A DNA stretch of 46,048 bases from an uncultured Oscillospiraceae bacterium (lineage in GTDB: Bacteria; Bacillota; Clostridia; Oscillospirales; Oscillospiraceae), in the NCBI GenBank assembly GCA_910588495.1, contig CAJUPU010000025.1, positions 1 to 46,048 on the forward strand, given 5' to 3'. The notes below the pieces were generated by a model. It did no database searches. It saw only the letters and a program-made list of their open reading frames with translations, and was not told the origin of the DNA. Positions 16,225 through 23,887 of the stretch are shown here, one piece after another. A program made the translations under genes and the position numbers. Position 1 is the stretch's first letter, and the number at the start of each line of letters is the position of its first letter.

Positions 16225-16252
16225 AAAGGCCGTCCGGCTGGGCGGCCTTTAT
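16225..16252 (+). terminator. intrinsic terminator after the DIP1984/tRNA-like unit
   Basis: AAAGGCCG (16225-16232) pairs with CGGCCTTT (16243-16250), with extra G-C pairs inside; followed by the A/T-rich ATATTT. Confidence 0.75.
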
Positions 16253-16267
16253 ATTTGGGAGGTTTTT

Positions 16268-16828
16268 ATGGAACAACTGCGATTTGTGGACGCCTGCACC
16301 GAGGAACACTTCCGGGCCATGTCCCTCATCCACGCCCTGGGCTGGCGGGACACCTATGTGGACGCGGTGCCCGCCGACTACATGGCGTCGGAGATCACCG
16401 ACGGCCGCTGGGTGGAGGTGTTCCGGGCCAACTACGAGACCCAAAACGGCGTCCACGGCCTGCTCCTCTACCGGGGAGACGAGCCGGTGTCCTGCCTCAA
16501 CTACTGCAAAGCCCGGACGGTGAACTACAACCCCGGCGACATCTGCACCTTCGACAACGCCGCCTATGCCAACTGGGGGGAGATCGCCTCCTTTTACACC
16601 CACCCGGCCCAGCGGGGCCGGGGCTACGGCGGGCTGCTGTTCGACGAGGCCTGCCGCCGGATGAAGAAGGCGGGGTTTGCCAACGCCTTCGTGTTCGTCC
16701 TGCGGGAGAACGAGAAGGCCCGGCGGTTCTATGCCGCCCACGGCTTCGCCTGGGACGGCACCCACGCCGACATCCCCTTCCCCCACAACACCGTCTGCGT
16801 GGACCTGCGGTATGTGAAGCAGCTATAA
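16268..16828 (+). CDS. GNAT family N-acetyltransferase
   Basis: A 186-aa acetyl-CoA-dependent acetyltransferase. The acetyl-CoA-binding motif A is EIASFYTHPAQRGRGYGGLL (about residues 104-123, with the R/Q-x-x-G-x-G/A signature QRGRGYG), followed by motif B VFVLRENEKARRFYAAHGF (about 141-159). The substrate is unknown. GGGAGG sits five bases before the ATG at 16268. The gene is monocistronic: a terminator precedes it (16225-16252) and one follows (16877-16912). A partial copy of its last codons lies just past the stop (about 16850-16866). Confidence 0.88.
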   Translation: MEQLRFVDACTEEHFRAMSLIHALGWRDTYVDAVPADYMASEITDGRWVEVFRANYETQNGVHGLLLYRGDEPVSCLNYCKARTVNYNPGDICTFDNAAYANWGEIASFYTHPAQRGRGYGGLLFDEACRRMKKAGFANAFVFVLRENEKARRFYAAHGFAWDGTHADIPFPHNTVCVDLRYVKQL

Positions 16829-16876
16829 GGCCGCCCGCGCAGATCCGCTGTATGTGAAACAGCTGGAAAAAAGCAG

Positions 16877-16912
16877 AGACCGCCGGAAATTTTTCGTTTC
16901 CGGCGGTCTTTA
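16877..16912 (+). terminator. intrinsic terminator after the GNAT gene
   Basis: 13-bp arms AGACCGCCGGAAA / TTTCCGGCGGTCT around a T-rich loop, followed by TTATT. Confidence 0.85.
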
Positions 16913-16961
16913 TTGTCCATTTCCCCCTTCCCCGCATACACTGGGGCAAGGGGGGGATCGT

Positions 16962-17240
16962 GTGCCATGCCGTAATTTCAACCATTCTCAGGCTCAGGGC
17001 GGCGATTTGGTGGCCGTGGCGGCGGCCCTGGCCATCTGGATCGGCCAGGGCAAGACCGCGGACGAGCTGGCCATCCTGGCCTCCCTGTTCGACCTGATGC
17101 GCAGCAACCTGGCCCTGATGGCGCTGAACACTGTCAGCGACGACATCCAGCCCGGGCAGCAGCGGACCCCCGCCCAGGCCGAGGCCAGGGCCGAGTTTTA
17201 CGACTCCCTCATCGGCCCGACGCCCGATCTCTTTGGATGA
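16962..17240 (+). CDS. 92-aa uncharacterised small protein
   Basis: A small protein read from a GTG at 16962, five bases after a GGGGGG run. A promoter-like TTGTCC-N18-TACACT lies at 16913-16942. The N-terminus is PCRNFNHSQAQGGDLVAVAA and the middle is a helical AIWIGQGKTADELAILASLF followed by DLMRSNLALMALN, a pattern that looks like a conserved clostridial domain of unknown function. An upstream in-frame ATG at 16854 would run through the preceding terminator and is unlikely. Its 3' end overlaps the convergent udp gene by 32 bp. Confidence 0.6.
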   Translation: MPCRNFNHSQAQGGDLVAVAAALAIWIGQGKTADELAILASLFDLMRSNLALMALNTVSDDIQPGQQRTPAQAEARAEFYDSLIGPTPDLFG

Positions 17241-17982
17241 GCAGCTTCACCGCCTCGATGCCCACCCGGATGGCGGACTCGGTGTCCTCGTCCCGGGTCT
17301 GGTCCAGCCCGGCGGCGTTGCGCTCCTGGTTCCAGATGACGTGGAAGGCCGACCCGCACCGCACGCCCCGGTGGGCCGCCACGGTGAACAGCGCCGCGCT
17401 CTCCATCTCGGAGGCCAGCACCCCCAGCCGCTTCCACGCCTCCCACTTCTGCTCCAGCTCGCAGCACACCGGCATGGCCTGGGGCGCGTGCTGGCCGTAG
17501 AAGGAGTCCTTGCACTGGACCACCCCGGCGTGCCATCGGCGGCCCGACGCCTTGGCCGCGTCCACCAGGGCGGTGAGCACCTCCAGATCCGCCACGGCGG
17601 GAAACTCGATGGGGGCGTACTCCCGGCTGGTCCCCTCCATGCGCACCGCGCCGGTGGCGATCACGATGTCGCCGCTGGTGACCTCCAGCTTGATGCCGCC
17701 GCAGGTGCCCACCCGGACGAAGGTGTCCGCCCCGATGTTGGCCAGCTCCTCCATGGCGATGGAGGCGGACGGCCCGCCGATGCCGGTGGAGGTGACGCTC
17801 ACCCGCTCCCCCAGCAGCGTGCCCGTGTAGGTGACATATTCCCGGTTGGTCATCACATGGACGGGATCGTCGAAGTACCGGGCGATCTTCTCGCACCGCC
17901 CCGGGTCGCCGGGGAGCAGACAGTACCGCCCCACGTCGCCCTGCTTGCAGTTGATATGGAATTGCCGTTCAGACCCGATCAT
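17209..17982 (-). CDS. udp: uridine phosphorylase
   Basis: A 257-aa nucleoside phosphorylase-I family enzyme that splits uridine with phosphate into uracil and ribose 1-phosphate. Signature elements: YCLLPGDPGRCEKIARYFDD (about residues 20-39, phosphate-binding GDPGR), RVGTCGGI (about 91-98), SREYAPIEFP, and the nucleoside-binding LASEMESAALFTVAA (about 190-204). GAGGTG sits five bases before the ATG at 17982. Single gene with its own promoter (18014-18042). The overlap with the convergent small gene could mutually affect their transcript ends. Confidence 0.9.
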   Translation of the reverse strand: MIGSERQFHINCKQGDVGRYCLLPGDPGRCEKIARYFDDPVHVMTNREYVTYTGTLLGERVSVTSTGIGGPSASIAMEELANIGADTFVRVGTCGGIKLEVTSGDIVIATGAVRMEGTSREYAPIEFPAVADLEVLTALVDAAKASGRRWHAGVVQCKDSFYGQHAPQAMPVCCELEQKWEAWKRLGVLASEMESAALFTVAAHRGVRCGSAFHVIWNQERNAAGLDQTRDEDTESAIRVGIEAVKLLIQRDRASGR

Positions 17983-18013
17983 GGCCGCACCTCATTTCTT
18001 TCGATCTGCCTCC

Positions 18014-18042
18014 ATGATAGCACAGTTTTTCCCCCAGCGCAA
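18014..18042 (-). promoter_or_regulatory. predicted promoter of udp
   Basis: On the minus strand TTGCGC (18037-18042), 17 bp, TATCAT (18014-18019). Confidence 0.55.
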
Positions 18043-18058
18043 GAAGGACCCGTCCGCC

Positions 18059-19060
18059 CTACCCCGCGCCGGCCGACGCACCGTCCAGCAGTGGGGCCAC
18101 CCCCCAGGCGATGGGCTCCGCGCCCCGGACCAGGGGGCCGTGGTACTCGTAGACGCAGTAAGAGGTCTCCATCCAGGTCCACGCACCCTGGACCGCCTTC
18201 CGGCCCTGATAGTCGCCCACCGTCTCGCCGGGGCCCAGGCACCACAGCCCGCCGGCCACGGTGCCGAACAGCATGGCGCTGGCCAGGCACAGCCCGGACA
18301 GGACCACAACGGCCTTGCCCGCCGCCTTGTGCCGCTCCGGGAGCCAGCGCCTGCCGTAGGCCACCGTCAGCGTCCCGGTGGTCAGGCCCACCACCCACAG
18401 CGCCCCGCTCATGGCCTCCTGGATCCAGGTCCGCCAGGCCAGACCGTATTGGTCCAGCGCCCACGCCCCGCCCAGCAGCACCGCCGCCAGCCCCAGCAGG
18501 ACAAAAAACAGGGCGAACAGCCCTCGCCTCCGCCGGGGCTCCAGCTTATCCAGGGTGGCCACGCACACCGCCGCCAGCACCAGCAGCGGGAGCACCAGGA
18601 ACACCACCAGGATCTGGGTCCCCGACGGGGCCCAAAAGCCTCCGCCCTCCGTCACCTCGGGCACCCCCTCCGGCCACCGGGTGTCCGCGGTGAGGACCAG
18701 CCCGTCCGCCCTGTCCCGGGCGGTGACATACCACCGTTCCCCTGACTGCGGGGCCTTCTGGATGGTGAGCCGGGCCAGCTCCCCCTCCTCGATATCGTAC
18801 ACGGGCTTGTCGTACACATACACCGTCACCGGGTACTCCCCTATCTCGAAGCCGAAGCTCTCCCCCCGGCGCAAGGGGCTGCTGTCGGCGTTCTGGGTCC
18901 CCCCGTTCCCGCCCTGGAAGTCCACCGCCACCGTCACGATCGCCGCGTCCGAGTCGTTGACGAACACCAAGTCGGCCTGCGCCCCATTTTCCTGTCCGCA
19001 GCCGGGCAGGGCCCAGAACACGCCTAAAATCATCAGGCAGAGGGTCAAAAAGCGTTTCAT
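18059..19060 (-). CDS. lipoprotein with C-terminal membrane domain, function unknown
   Basis: A 333-aa protein. Residues 1-23 form a lipoprotein signal with a lipobox (ALPGC) at about Cys23, followed by an extracytoplasmic beta-rich region of about 120 residues (ADLVFVNDSDAAIVTVAVDF at its start), then four hydrophobic helices between about 150 and 260 and a hydrophilic tail. The start at 19060 has AGGAG eight bases upstream; an upstream in-frame ATG at 19147 reads through the preceding terminator hairpin and is rejected. No catalytic motif is recognised. No clear promoter of its own is seen, so it may depend on read-through from the DUF2975/HTH unit. Confidence 0.75.
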   Translation of the reverse strand: MKRFLTLCLMILGVFWALPGCGQENGAQADLVFVNDSDAAIVTVAVDFQGGNGGTQNADSSPLRRGESFGFEIGEYPVTVYVYDKPVYDIEEGELARLTIQKAPQSGERWYVTARDRADGLVLTADTRWPEGVPEVTEGGGFWAPSGTQILVVFLVLPLLVLAAVCVATLDKLEPRRRRGLFALFFVLLGLAAVLLGGAWALDQYGLAWRTWIQEAMSGALWVVGLTTGTLTVAYGRRWLPERHKAAGKAVVVLSGLCLASAMLFGTVAGGLWCLGPGETVGDYQGRKAVQGAWTWMETSYCVYEYHGPLVRGAEPIAWGVAPLLDGASAGAG

Positions 19061-19088
19061 CGCACATTCTCCTTTCAAATTTGGCCGC

Positions 19089-19119
19089 AAAAAACCGCCC
19101 CCATGGCCGGAGGCGGTCA
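19089..19119 (-). terminator. intrinsic terminator after the HTH gene
   Basis: On the minus strand ACCGCC and GGCGGT close a GC-rich hairpin that is followed by TTTTTT. It separates the DUF2975/HTH pair from the downstream lipoprotein gene. Confidence 0.7.
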
Positions 19120-19143
19120 CGCGGTCTGTGTTTCGTTCACTTG

Positions 19144-19359
19144 TCAATCCTCCCCACCGGGGACATACTCCAGAATGTCCCCCGGCTGGCAGTCCAGCGC
19201 CTTGCAGATGGCCTCCAGGGTGGAGAAGCGCACCGCTTTGGCCTTGTTGTTCTTCAAAATAGACAGGTTGGCCATGGTCACGTCCACCCGCTGGGACAGC
19301 TCCCCCAGGGACATCTTCCGCTTGGCCATCATCACGTCCAGGTTGACTATGATCCCCAT
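19144..19359 (-). CDS. XRE-family helix-turn-helix regulator
   Basis: A 71-aa single-domain DNA-binding protein of the small Cro/CI (YozG-like) type: MMAKRKMSLGELSQRVDVTM gives the first helices, ANLSILKNNKAKAVRFSTLE the recognition helix region, and LEAICKALDCQPGDILEYVP the conserved C-terminus. GGGGG lies about six bases upstream of the ATG at 19359. It directly follows a DUF2975 membrane protein gene (10 bp gap), a pairing widespread in Firmicutes in which the regulator probably controls its own operon. The repeated TATGGACA/CATGGACA around the promoter (19982-20010) is a candidate operator. Confidence 0.88.
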   Translation of the reverse strand: MGIIVNLDVMMAKRKMSLGELSQRVDVTMANLSILKNNKAKAVRFSTLEAICKALDCQPGDILEYVPGGED

Positions 19360-19369
19360 GCGCCGCCCC

Positions 19370-19960
19370 CTATATGGTCAGGTCGTTTTCCGCCTTCAGC
19401 TCGGCGGCCTGCCGGAACAGGGCGGACATGACCATGCACAGCAGCCCCGCCATCAGGAAGATGGGGACGAACAGGGCGTTGTAGGTGAGCAGGGGCGCGA
19501 CGCTCTGATAGTAGGCCAGCCCCCAGATCAGCCGCGCAAGCGCCGCCCCGGAGATCAGAAAGCAGCAAATTGCCGCCCGCTTCATGCTTTTCGCGTTGTC
19601 CATGGCAAAGGGATCGCCCTTCAGGATCGTATCCAGCACCCGTTTGGCCTGCCAGAGGATGGCGGCGGTGCACACCCCGCAGGACAGCAAAAATAAAGAC
19701 AGCACCAGCCAGTACTGGTTCTCCCCTGCAGCGGCCATCATCCAGATGACGGGGTTCCAACTGTGAATGGTGAAGCTCAGCCAAAACCCCACGCTCTCCC
19801 CGGTCAGCAACCGCTCCATGGTCTGCCCGTCCCAGTGGTTTTCTGTGAACATGGCCGCCAGAGTGGGCACAAAAAACAGCACGATAATATTACAGATGAA
19901 CACGATCATGACCATGACCCGCAGCACCCGGGCCAGCCTCTGCACGGAAGTTTGTTCCAT
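19370..19960 (-). CDS. DUF2975 family membrane protein
   Basis: A 196-aa protein with four predicted membrane helices (around residues 18-38, 68-92, 130-150 and 165-185), matching the DUF2975 family, which is regularly paired with small XRE regulators as here. The conserved segment between helices 2 and 3, ILKGDPFAMDNAKSMKRAA, is characteristic. Function is unknown; a membrane sensor or regulator partner is a reasonable guess from the pairing. I start at ATG 19960, with GAGGTG six bases upstream; an in-frame GTG at 19969 overlaps the ribosome site. Confidence 0.82.
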   Translation of the reverse strand: MEQTSVQRLARVLRVMVMIVFICNIIVLFFVPTLAAMFTENHWDGQTMERLLTGESVGFWLSFTIHSWNPVIWMMAAAGENQYWLVLSLFLLSCGVCTAAILWQAKRVLDTILKGDPFAMDNAKSMKRAAICCFLISGAALARLIWGLAYYQSVAPLLTYNALFVPIFLMAGLLCMVMSALFRQAAELKAENDLTI

Positions 19961-19981
19961 TTTGACCACCTCTTGTCCATG

Positions 19982-20010
19982 AGGATACCACTGTCCATAT
20001 CGTTTGTCAA
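19982..20010 (-). promoter_or_regulatory. predicted promoter of the DUF2975-HTH operon
   Basis: On the minus strand consensus TTGACA (20005-20010), 17 bp, TATCCT (19982-19987). TATGGACA lies inside the spacer and CATGGACA just downstream, a direct repeat that could be the HTH protein's operator. Confidence 0.7.
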
Positions 20011-20050
20011 GTATTATTTATCGTTTTTCAATAAATTTCGGTGACGCAAA

Positions 20051-20078
20051 GGAGCCCTCCGCCAGCGCGGAGGGCTCC
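20051..20078 (-). terminator. intrinsic terminator after the CPBP protease gene
   Basis: 12-bp perfect arms GGAGCCCTCCGC / GCGGAGGGCTCC with a four-base loop, followed by TTT on the minus strand. Confidence 0.8.
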
Positions 20079-20083
20079 TAATC

Positions 20084-20983
20084 TCAAGCGTCCCAGGGGT
20101 CGAATTCGTACACGCCGGGGACCGCGGGCAGCTCCCGGACGGCCGGCCGTTTCGCCCCCGGCCGGAACAGGGCCTTGATCCCCCTCCGGTCCAGGATGGG
20201 GAGGACGGCGGCCAGCACCAGCAGGACCAGGAAAAAGGTCAGCACCGCCGCCACGTCTCGCTCCGGCAAAAGGTCTGCCGTCTGCCCGATGGCGTTGAAG
20301 GCCATGTGGCCCAGGATGGACGGCCAGATGGAGCCCGCCCGCAGGTCCAGAAAGCCGAAAAACACCCCCAGGGGAAAGGTGTAGCCAAACCACACCGGGT
20401 CTCCGTGGCAGGCCCCGAAGATGGCGGCGGACAGCAGCACCGCCAGCCAGCCCGGCATGGCCTGACTCAGCCGGGTCATGATGAGGCCCCGGAAAACGAC
20501 CTCCTCCACGATGGGCGCCGCCGCCACCACGGCCAGGATCCCCACCACGCCGCCGGAGGTGATGCCGGAGGACGCCTGCTGATAGTCCTCCAGCCACGAC
20601 TGGGGCAGCACCATCAGCACCGCGGTCACCGCCAGATACAGCGCCGGAGCCAGGGCCGCCCCCGTCCACAGCGTGGGGGCCTCCACCCGCCGCAGCCACA
20701 GCGCCTCGCTGAACCGCTTCCGGCGGATGAGATAGAACGCCATCACGATGAACAGGGTGAGCGTATAGGCCACCAGGGCAAAGGCCATGGACTGCTCCGA
20801 CAGCATCCGGGCAAGGGCCTCCTGATCCACAGTGCCCCCATTCACGGCCGCCCGGAGGACGGCGGCAGCGCTCACCGGCAGCACCACCAGCACCTGGGCC
20901 CCTAAAAACAGGGCGAGACAGCACAGGGCCTTCAAAAAAGCCAGCAGGAGCTGGGCGATTCGCTCCCCCGCGCCGGGCTTCAC
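20084..20983 (-). CDS. CPBP family intramembrane glutamic endopeptidase
   Basis: A 299-aa protein with about eight membrane segments. The CPBP/Abi motif 1 EEVVFRG is at about residues 159-165, motif 2 is in FGACHGDPVWFGYTFPLGVF, and motif 3 is the later ILGHMAFNAIG with conserved His/Asn. Such enzymes cleave substrates within the membrane (Rce1-like fold); in bacteria many are of unknown role or serve peptide self-immunity. It overlaps the upstream sirtuin gene by 4 bp (ATGA), so the two are translated in tandem. The C-terminal ~35 residues (ending FDPWDA) are a hydrophilic extension outside the family domain. Confidence 0.87.
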   Translation of the reverse strand: MKPGAGERIAQLLLAFLKALCCLALFLGAQVLVVLPVSAAAVLRAAVNGGTVDQEALARMLSEQSMAFALVAYTLTLFIVMAFYLIRRKRFSEALWLRRVEAPTLWTGAALAPALYLAVTAVLMVLPQSWLEDYQQASSGITSGGVVGILAVVAAAPIVEEVVFRGLIMTRLSQAMPGWLAVLLSAAIFGACHGDPVWFGYTFPLGVFFGFLDLRAGSIWPSILGHMAFNAIGQTADLLPERDVAAVLTFFLVLLVLAAVLPILDRRGIKALFRPGAKRPAVRELPAVPGVYEFDPWDA

Positions 20984-21702
20984 AGCGCGATCCCTCCCAG
21001 CACCTTGCCGATGGAGTCGTGGATCACCAGGTCGGCCTGGCCGTCATAGGGGGTGGGGTCCCGGTTGATCAGCACCAGCTTATTCCCCCGGTAATAGTTC
21101 ACCAGCCCCGCCGCCGGATACACCACCAGCGAGGTGCCGCCCACGATCAGCACATCTGCCTTGGCGATGGCCCGCACCGCCCCCTCCACCGTGTCCTGGT
21201 CCAGCCCCTCCTCATAGAGCACCACGTCGGGCTTCACCAGGCCGCCGCACACCGGGCACAGGGGCAGGTCCTCCCCCTTCTGGATCGAGTCCACGCCGCA
21301 GAAGGTCCGGCACCTGGTGCAGTAGTTGCGGTGGACCGAGCCGTGGAGCTCGTACACCGTCCGGCTCCCCGCCAGCTGGTGGAGGCCGTCGATGTTCTGG
21401 GTGACCACCGCCTTCAGCTTGCCCGCCCGCTCCAGCTCCGCCAGCTTCAGATGGGCCGCGTTGGGCTTGGCGTCCAGGCAGAGCATCTTGTCCCGGTAGA
21501 AGCGGTAAAACTCCCTGGTGTGCTGAGTGAAATAGGTATGGCTCAAAATGGTCTCCGGCGGCTGGTCGTACTTCTGGTTATACAGGCCGTCCACGCTGCG
21601 AAAATCCGGGATGCCGCTCTCGGTGGACACCCCCGCCCCGCCGAAAAAGACGATATCGTCACTATCCTGGATCCATTTCTGCAATCGTTCCTGAGGAGTC
21701 AT
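20980..21702 (-). CDS. NAD-dependent protein deacetylase, sirtuin family
   Basis: A 240-aa Sir2 enzyme that removes acyl groups from lysines using NAD+. All hallmarks are visible: GAGVSTESGIPDFRS (about residues 22-36), VVTQNIDGLHQLAGS (about 99-113, with the catalytic His soon after in ELHGSVHRNYC), a zinc ribbon of two CxxC pairs (CTRC and CPVC), and VGGTSLVVYPAAGL. The start at 21702 follows GGGGAG; the upstream in-frame start at 21753 would overlap the promoter. First gene of a two-gene unit with the CPBP protease. Confidence 0.94.
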   Translation of the reverse strand: MTPQERLQKWIQDSDDIVFFGGAGVSTESGIPDFRSVDGLYNQKYDQPPETILSHTYFTQHTREFYRFYRDKMLCLDAKPNAAHLKLAELERAGKLKAVVTQNIDGLHQLAGSRTVYELHGSVHRNYCTRCRTFCGVDSIQKGEDLPLCPVCGGLVKPDVVLYEEGLDQDTVEGAVRAIAKADVLIVGGTSLVVYPAAGLVNYYRGNKLVLINRDPTPYDGQADLVIHDSIGKVLGGIAL

Positions 21703-21724
21703 GTTTCTCCCCTCCTTTGCCCCA

Positions 21725-21753
21725 ATTATAGCAAAGTCCCCCTTGCCACGCAA
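21725..21753 (-). promoter_or_regulatory. predicted promoter of the sirtuin-CPBP unit
   Basis: On the minus strand TTGCGT (21748-21753), 17 bp, TATAAT (21725-21730). The -35 lies inside the argF terminator hairpin, so the two signals are superimposed. Confidence 0.65.
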
Positions 21754-21761
21754 GGGGGACT
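21735..21761 (-). terminator. intrinsic terminator of the arginine operon
   Basis: 12-bp arms AGTCCCCCTTGC / GCAAGGGGGACT with a three-base loop just after the argF stop, followed on the minus strand by TTTGC. Confidence 0.8.
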
Positions 21762-21765
21762 TCTC

Positions 21766-22680
21766 TTAATCCCTCATCAGCAGGTACAAGACCGCCTTCT
21801 GGGCGTGGAGGCGGTTCTCCGCCTCCTCGAAGATCTCGTCGGCGTGAGCCTCAAAAACCTCGGCACTGATCTCCTCCCCCTTGTGGGCGGGGAGGCAGTG
21901 CTGGACCATGCAGCCGGGATGGGTCAGCTCCATGAGCTTCTGGTCCACACAGTAGCCCGTAAAGGCTTTTGCCCTGACGGCCCGCTCCTCCTCCTGGCCC
22001 ATGGACGCCCACACGTCGGTGATCACCACGTCGGCGTCCGCCACCGCCTGGGCGGGCGAGCGGACCAGCTCGAACCGGTTTCCTTCCGCCGTCTTGGCGA
22101 AGTCCAGCACCACCGGGTCCGGGTCGTAGCCCTCCGGGCAGGCCACGGACACGTCCATGCCGCACTTCAGCCCGCCCACGATCAGGGAGTTGGCCATGTT
22201 GTTCCCGTCTCCGATGAAGGCCAGCTTCAGCCCCTCCAGCCGGGTCATCCTCTCCCGGATGGTCATCAGGTCGGCCAGCACCTGGCAGGGGTGGGCGAAA
22301 TCGGTGAGGCCGTTGATCACGGGGATGGACGCCTTTTTCGCCAGCTCCTCCACCTCCGTCTGGGCGAAGGTGCGGATCATGATGCCGTCGCAGTACCGGG
22401 CCAGCACCCGGGCGGTGTCCTCCACCGGCTCCCCCCGGCCGATCTGGCTCTCATGACTGGACAGGAACAGGGCGTGGCCCCCCAGCTGGTACATGCCCAC
22501 CTCGAAGGACACCCGGGTCCGGGTGGAATTCTTCTCGAAGATCATGGCCAGGGTCTTGCCCTTCAGATGGTCGTGGGGGATATGGTGCTTCTGGCTGAAT
22601 TTCATCTGGTCCGCCGTGTCCAGGATCTCGTGGATGTCCTCCCGGGTCAAGTCCAGCAGCTTCAATAGATCTTTTTTCAT
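21766..22680 (-). CDS. argF: ornithine carbamoyltransferase
   Basis: A 304-aa anabolic enzyme making citrulline from ornithine and carbamoyl phosphate. Motifs in order: the carbamoyl-phosphate loop EKNSTRTRVSFEVG (about residues 49-62), TDFAHPCQVLADL (about 126-138) and the ornithine-binding HCLPAHKGEEI near the C-terminus. The start at 22680 follows GGAGGAG by six bases. It is the last gene of the arginine operon, 15 bp after argD. Carbamoyl phosphate synthetase (carAB) is not in the window. Confidence 0.96.
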   Translation of the reverse strand: MKKDLLKLLDLTREDIHEILDTADQMKFSQKHHIPHDHLKGKTLAMIFEKNSTRTRVSFEVGMYQLGGHALFLSSHESQIGRGEPVEDTARVLARYCDGIMIRTFAQTEVEELAKKASIPVINGLTDFAHPCQVLADLMTIRERMTRLEGLKLAFIGDGNNMANSLIVGGLKCGMDVSVACPEGYDPDPVVLDFAKTAEGNRFELVRSPAQAVADADVVITDVWASMGQEEERAVRAKAFTGYCVDQKLMELTHPGCMVQHCLPAHKGEEISAEVFEAHADEIFEEAENRLHAQKAVLYLLMRD

Positions 22681-22695
22681 GGGGATCTCCTCCGC

Positions 22696-23871
22696 TCAAA
22701 AAAGCGTATTTTTTAGGATGGCCAGCCCCTTGTCCATCTCCTCCTTGGAGATGGTCAGCGGCGGCAGGAACCGCAGCCCCGCCCCCGCGGTGAGGGAGAG
22801 CAGCCCCGCCTGGTTCAGCCTGGCGCACAGCTCCTTGTTGGAGGCGCCGTCCTTCACCTCTACCCCGATCATCAGCCCCATGCCCCGGGTCCCGCCCAGG
22901 CAGGGCAGATCCATGGCCTCGATGGCCTCCCGCAGATACCGGCCCTTCTCCTTCACCCGGCCGATGGCCTCCTCGTCCAGGATATCCAGCACCGCGCAGG
23001 CCGCGGCGGCGGACACCGGGTTGCCGCCAAAGGTGGAGGCGTGGTCGCCGGGGCCAAACACCTTCCGGCACCGCTCGTTCACCAGGATGCCGCCCATGGG
23101 CAGGCCCCCGGCGATCCCCTTGGCGAAGGAGACGGCGTCGGGCTGGACGCCGTACTGCTGGAAGCAGAACAGGGAGCCGGTGCGGCCGATGCCGGTCTGC
23201 ACCTCGTCCACCAGGAACAGCCAGTCCCGGTCCTGGCACAGCTGGACCAGCCCATGGACGAAGTCCGGGTCCAGGGGCAGCACGCCCCCCTCCCCCTGGA
23301 CCAGCTCCACCAGCACGGCGCACACGTCGTGGCCCGCCGCCTGCTTCACGCTGTCCAGATCGGGGTCCGCCCGGCGGAAGCCCTCGGTGAAGGGGAAGAA
23401 ATACTTATGGAACACGTCCTGCCCCGTGGCGGCCAGGGTGGTGATGGTCCGCCCGTGGAAGGAGCGGTTCAAGGTGATGATGGTGCCCCGGCCTTCGCCG
23501 TACTTCTCCCAGGACCACTTCCGGGCCAGCTTGATCAGTCCCTCGTTGGCCTCCGCGCCGGAGTTGCCGAAAAAGGCCGCCGCCATGCCGGACCGGGTGC
23601 ACAGCGCCTTTGCCAGCTTCACATAGGGCTCGGAGTAGTACAGGTTGGAGATGTGGCCCAATCTGCCGGCCTGCTCCGTGACGGCCTCCACCCATTTAGG
23701 GTCGGCGGTGCCCACCGACAGCACGCCGATGCCGGAGGCGAAGTCGATGTATTCCCTGCCGTCCAGGCCGTACAAAACGGCCCCCTGGCCGTGGTGGATG
23801 GCGATCGGGCCGCGGCCATAGCTCTGGATCACATATTGGCGGTCCAGCTCTCTCAGTTCCTCAAAGGTCAT
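22696..23871 (-). CDS. argD: acetylornithine aminotransferase
   Basis: A 391-aa fold-type I PLP aminotransferase converting N-acetylglutamate semialdehyde to N-acetylornithine. The PLP-anchoring Lys is in DAVSFAKGIAGGLPMG (about residues 230-245); the phosphate-binding AFFGNSGAEANEGLIKLAR is at about 100-118, and the cofactor Asp is in LFLVDEVQTGIGRTG. The length is standard. Start 23871 with GGGGAG nine bases upstream. Sits between argB and argF in the operon. Confidence 0.95.
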   Translation of the reverse strand: MTFEELRELDRQYVIQSYGRGPIAIHHGQGAVLYGLDGREYIDFASGIGVLSVGTADPKWVEAVTEQAGRLGHISNLYYSEPYVKLAKALCTRSGMAAAFFGNSGAEANEGLIKLARKWSWEKYGEGRGTIITLNRSFHGRTITTLAATGQDVFHKYFFPFTEGFRRADPDLDSVKQAAGHDVCAVLVELVQGEGGVLPLDPDFVHGLVQLCQDRDWLFLVDEVQTGIGRTGSLFCFQQYGVQPDAVSFAKGIAGGLPMGGILVNERCRKVFGPGDHASTFGGNPVSAAAACAVLDILDEEAIGRVKEKGRYLREAIEAMDLPCLGGTRGMGLMIGVEVKDGASNKELCARLNQAGLLSLTAGAGLRFLPPLTISKEEMDKGLAILKNTLF

Positions 23872-23887
23872 GTGAATGTTCTCCCCT

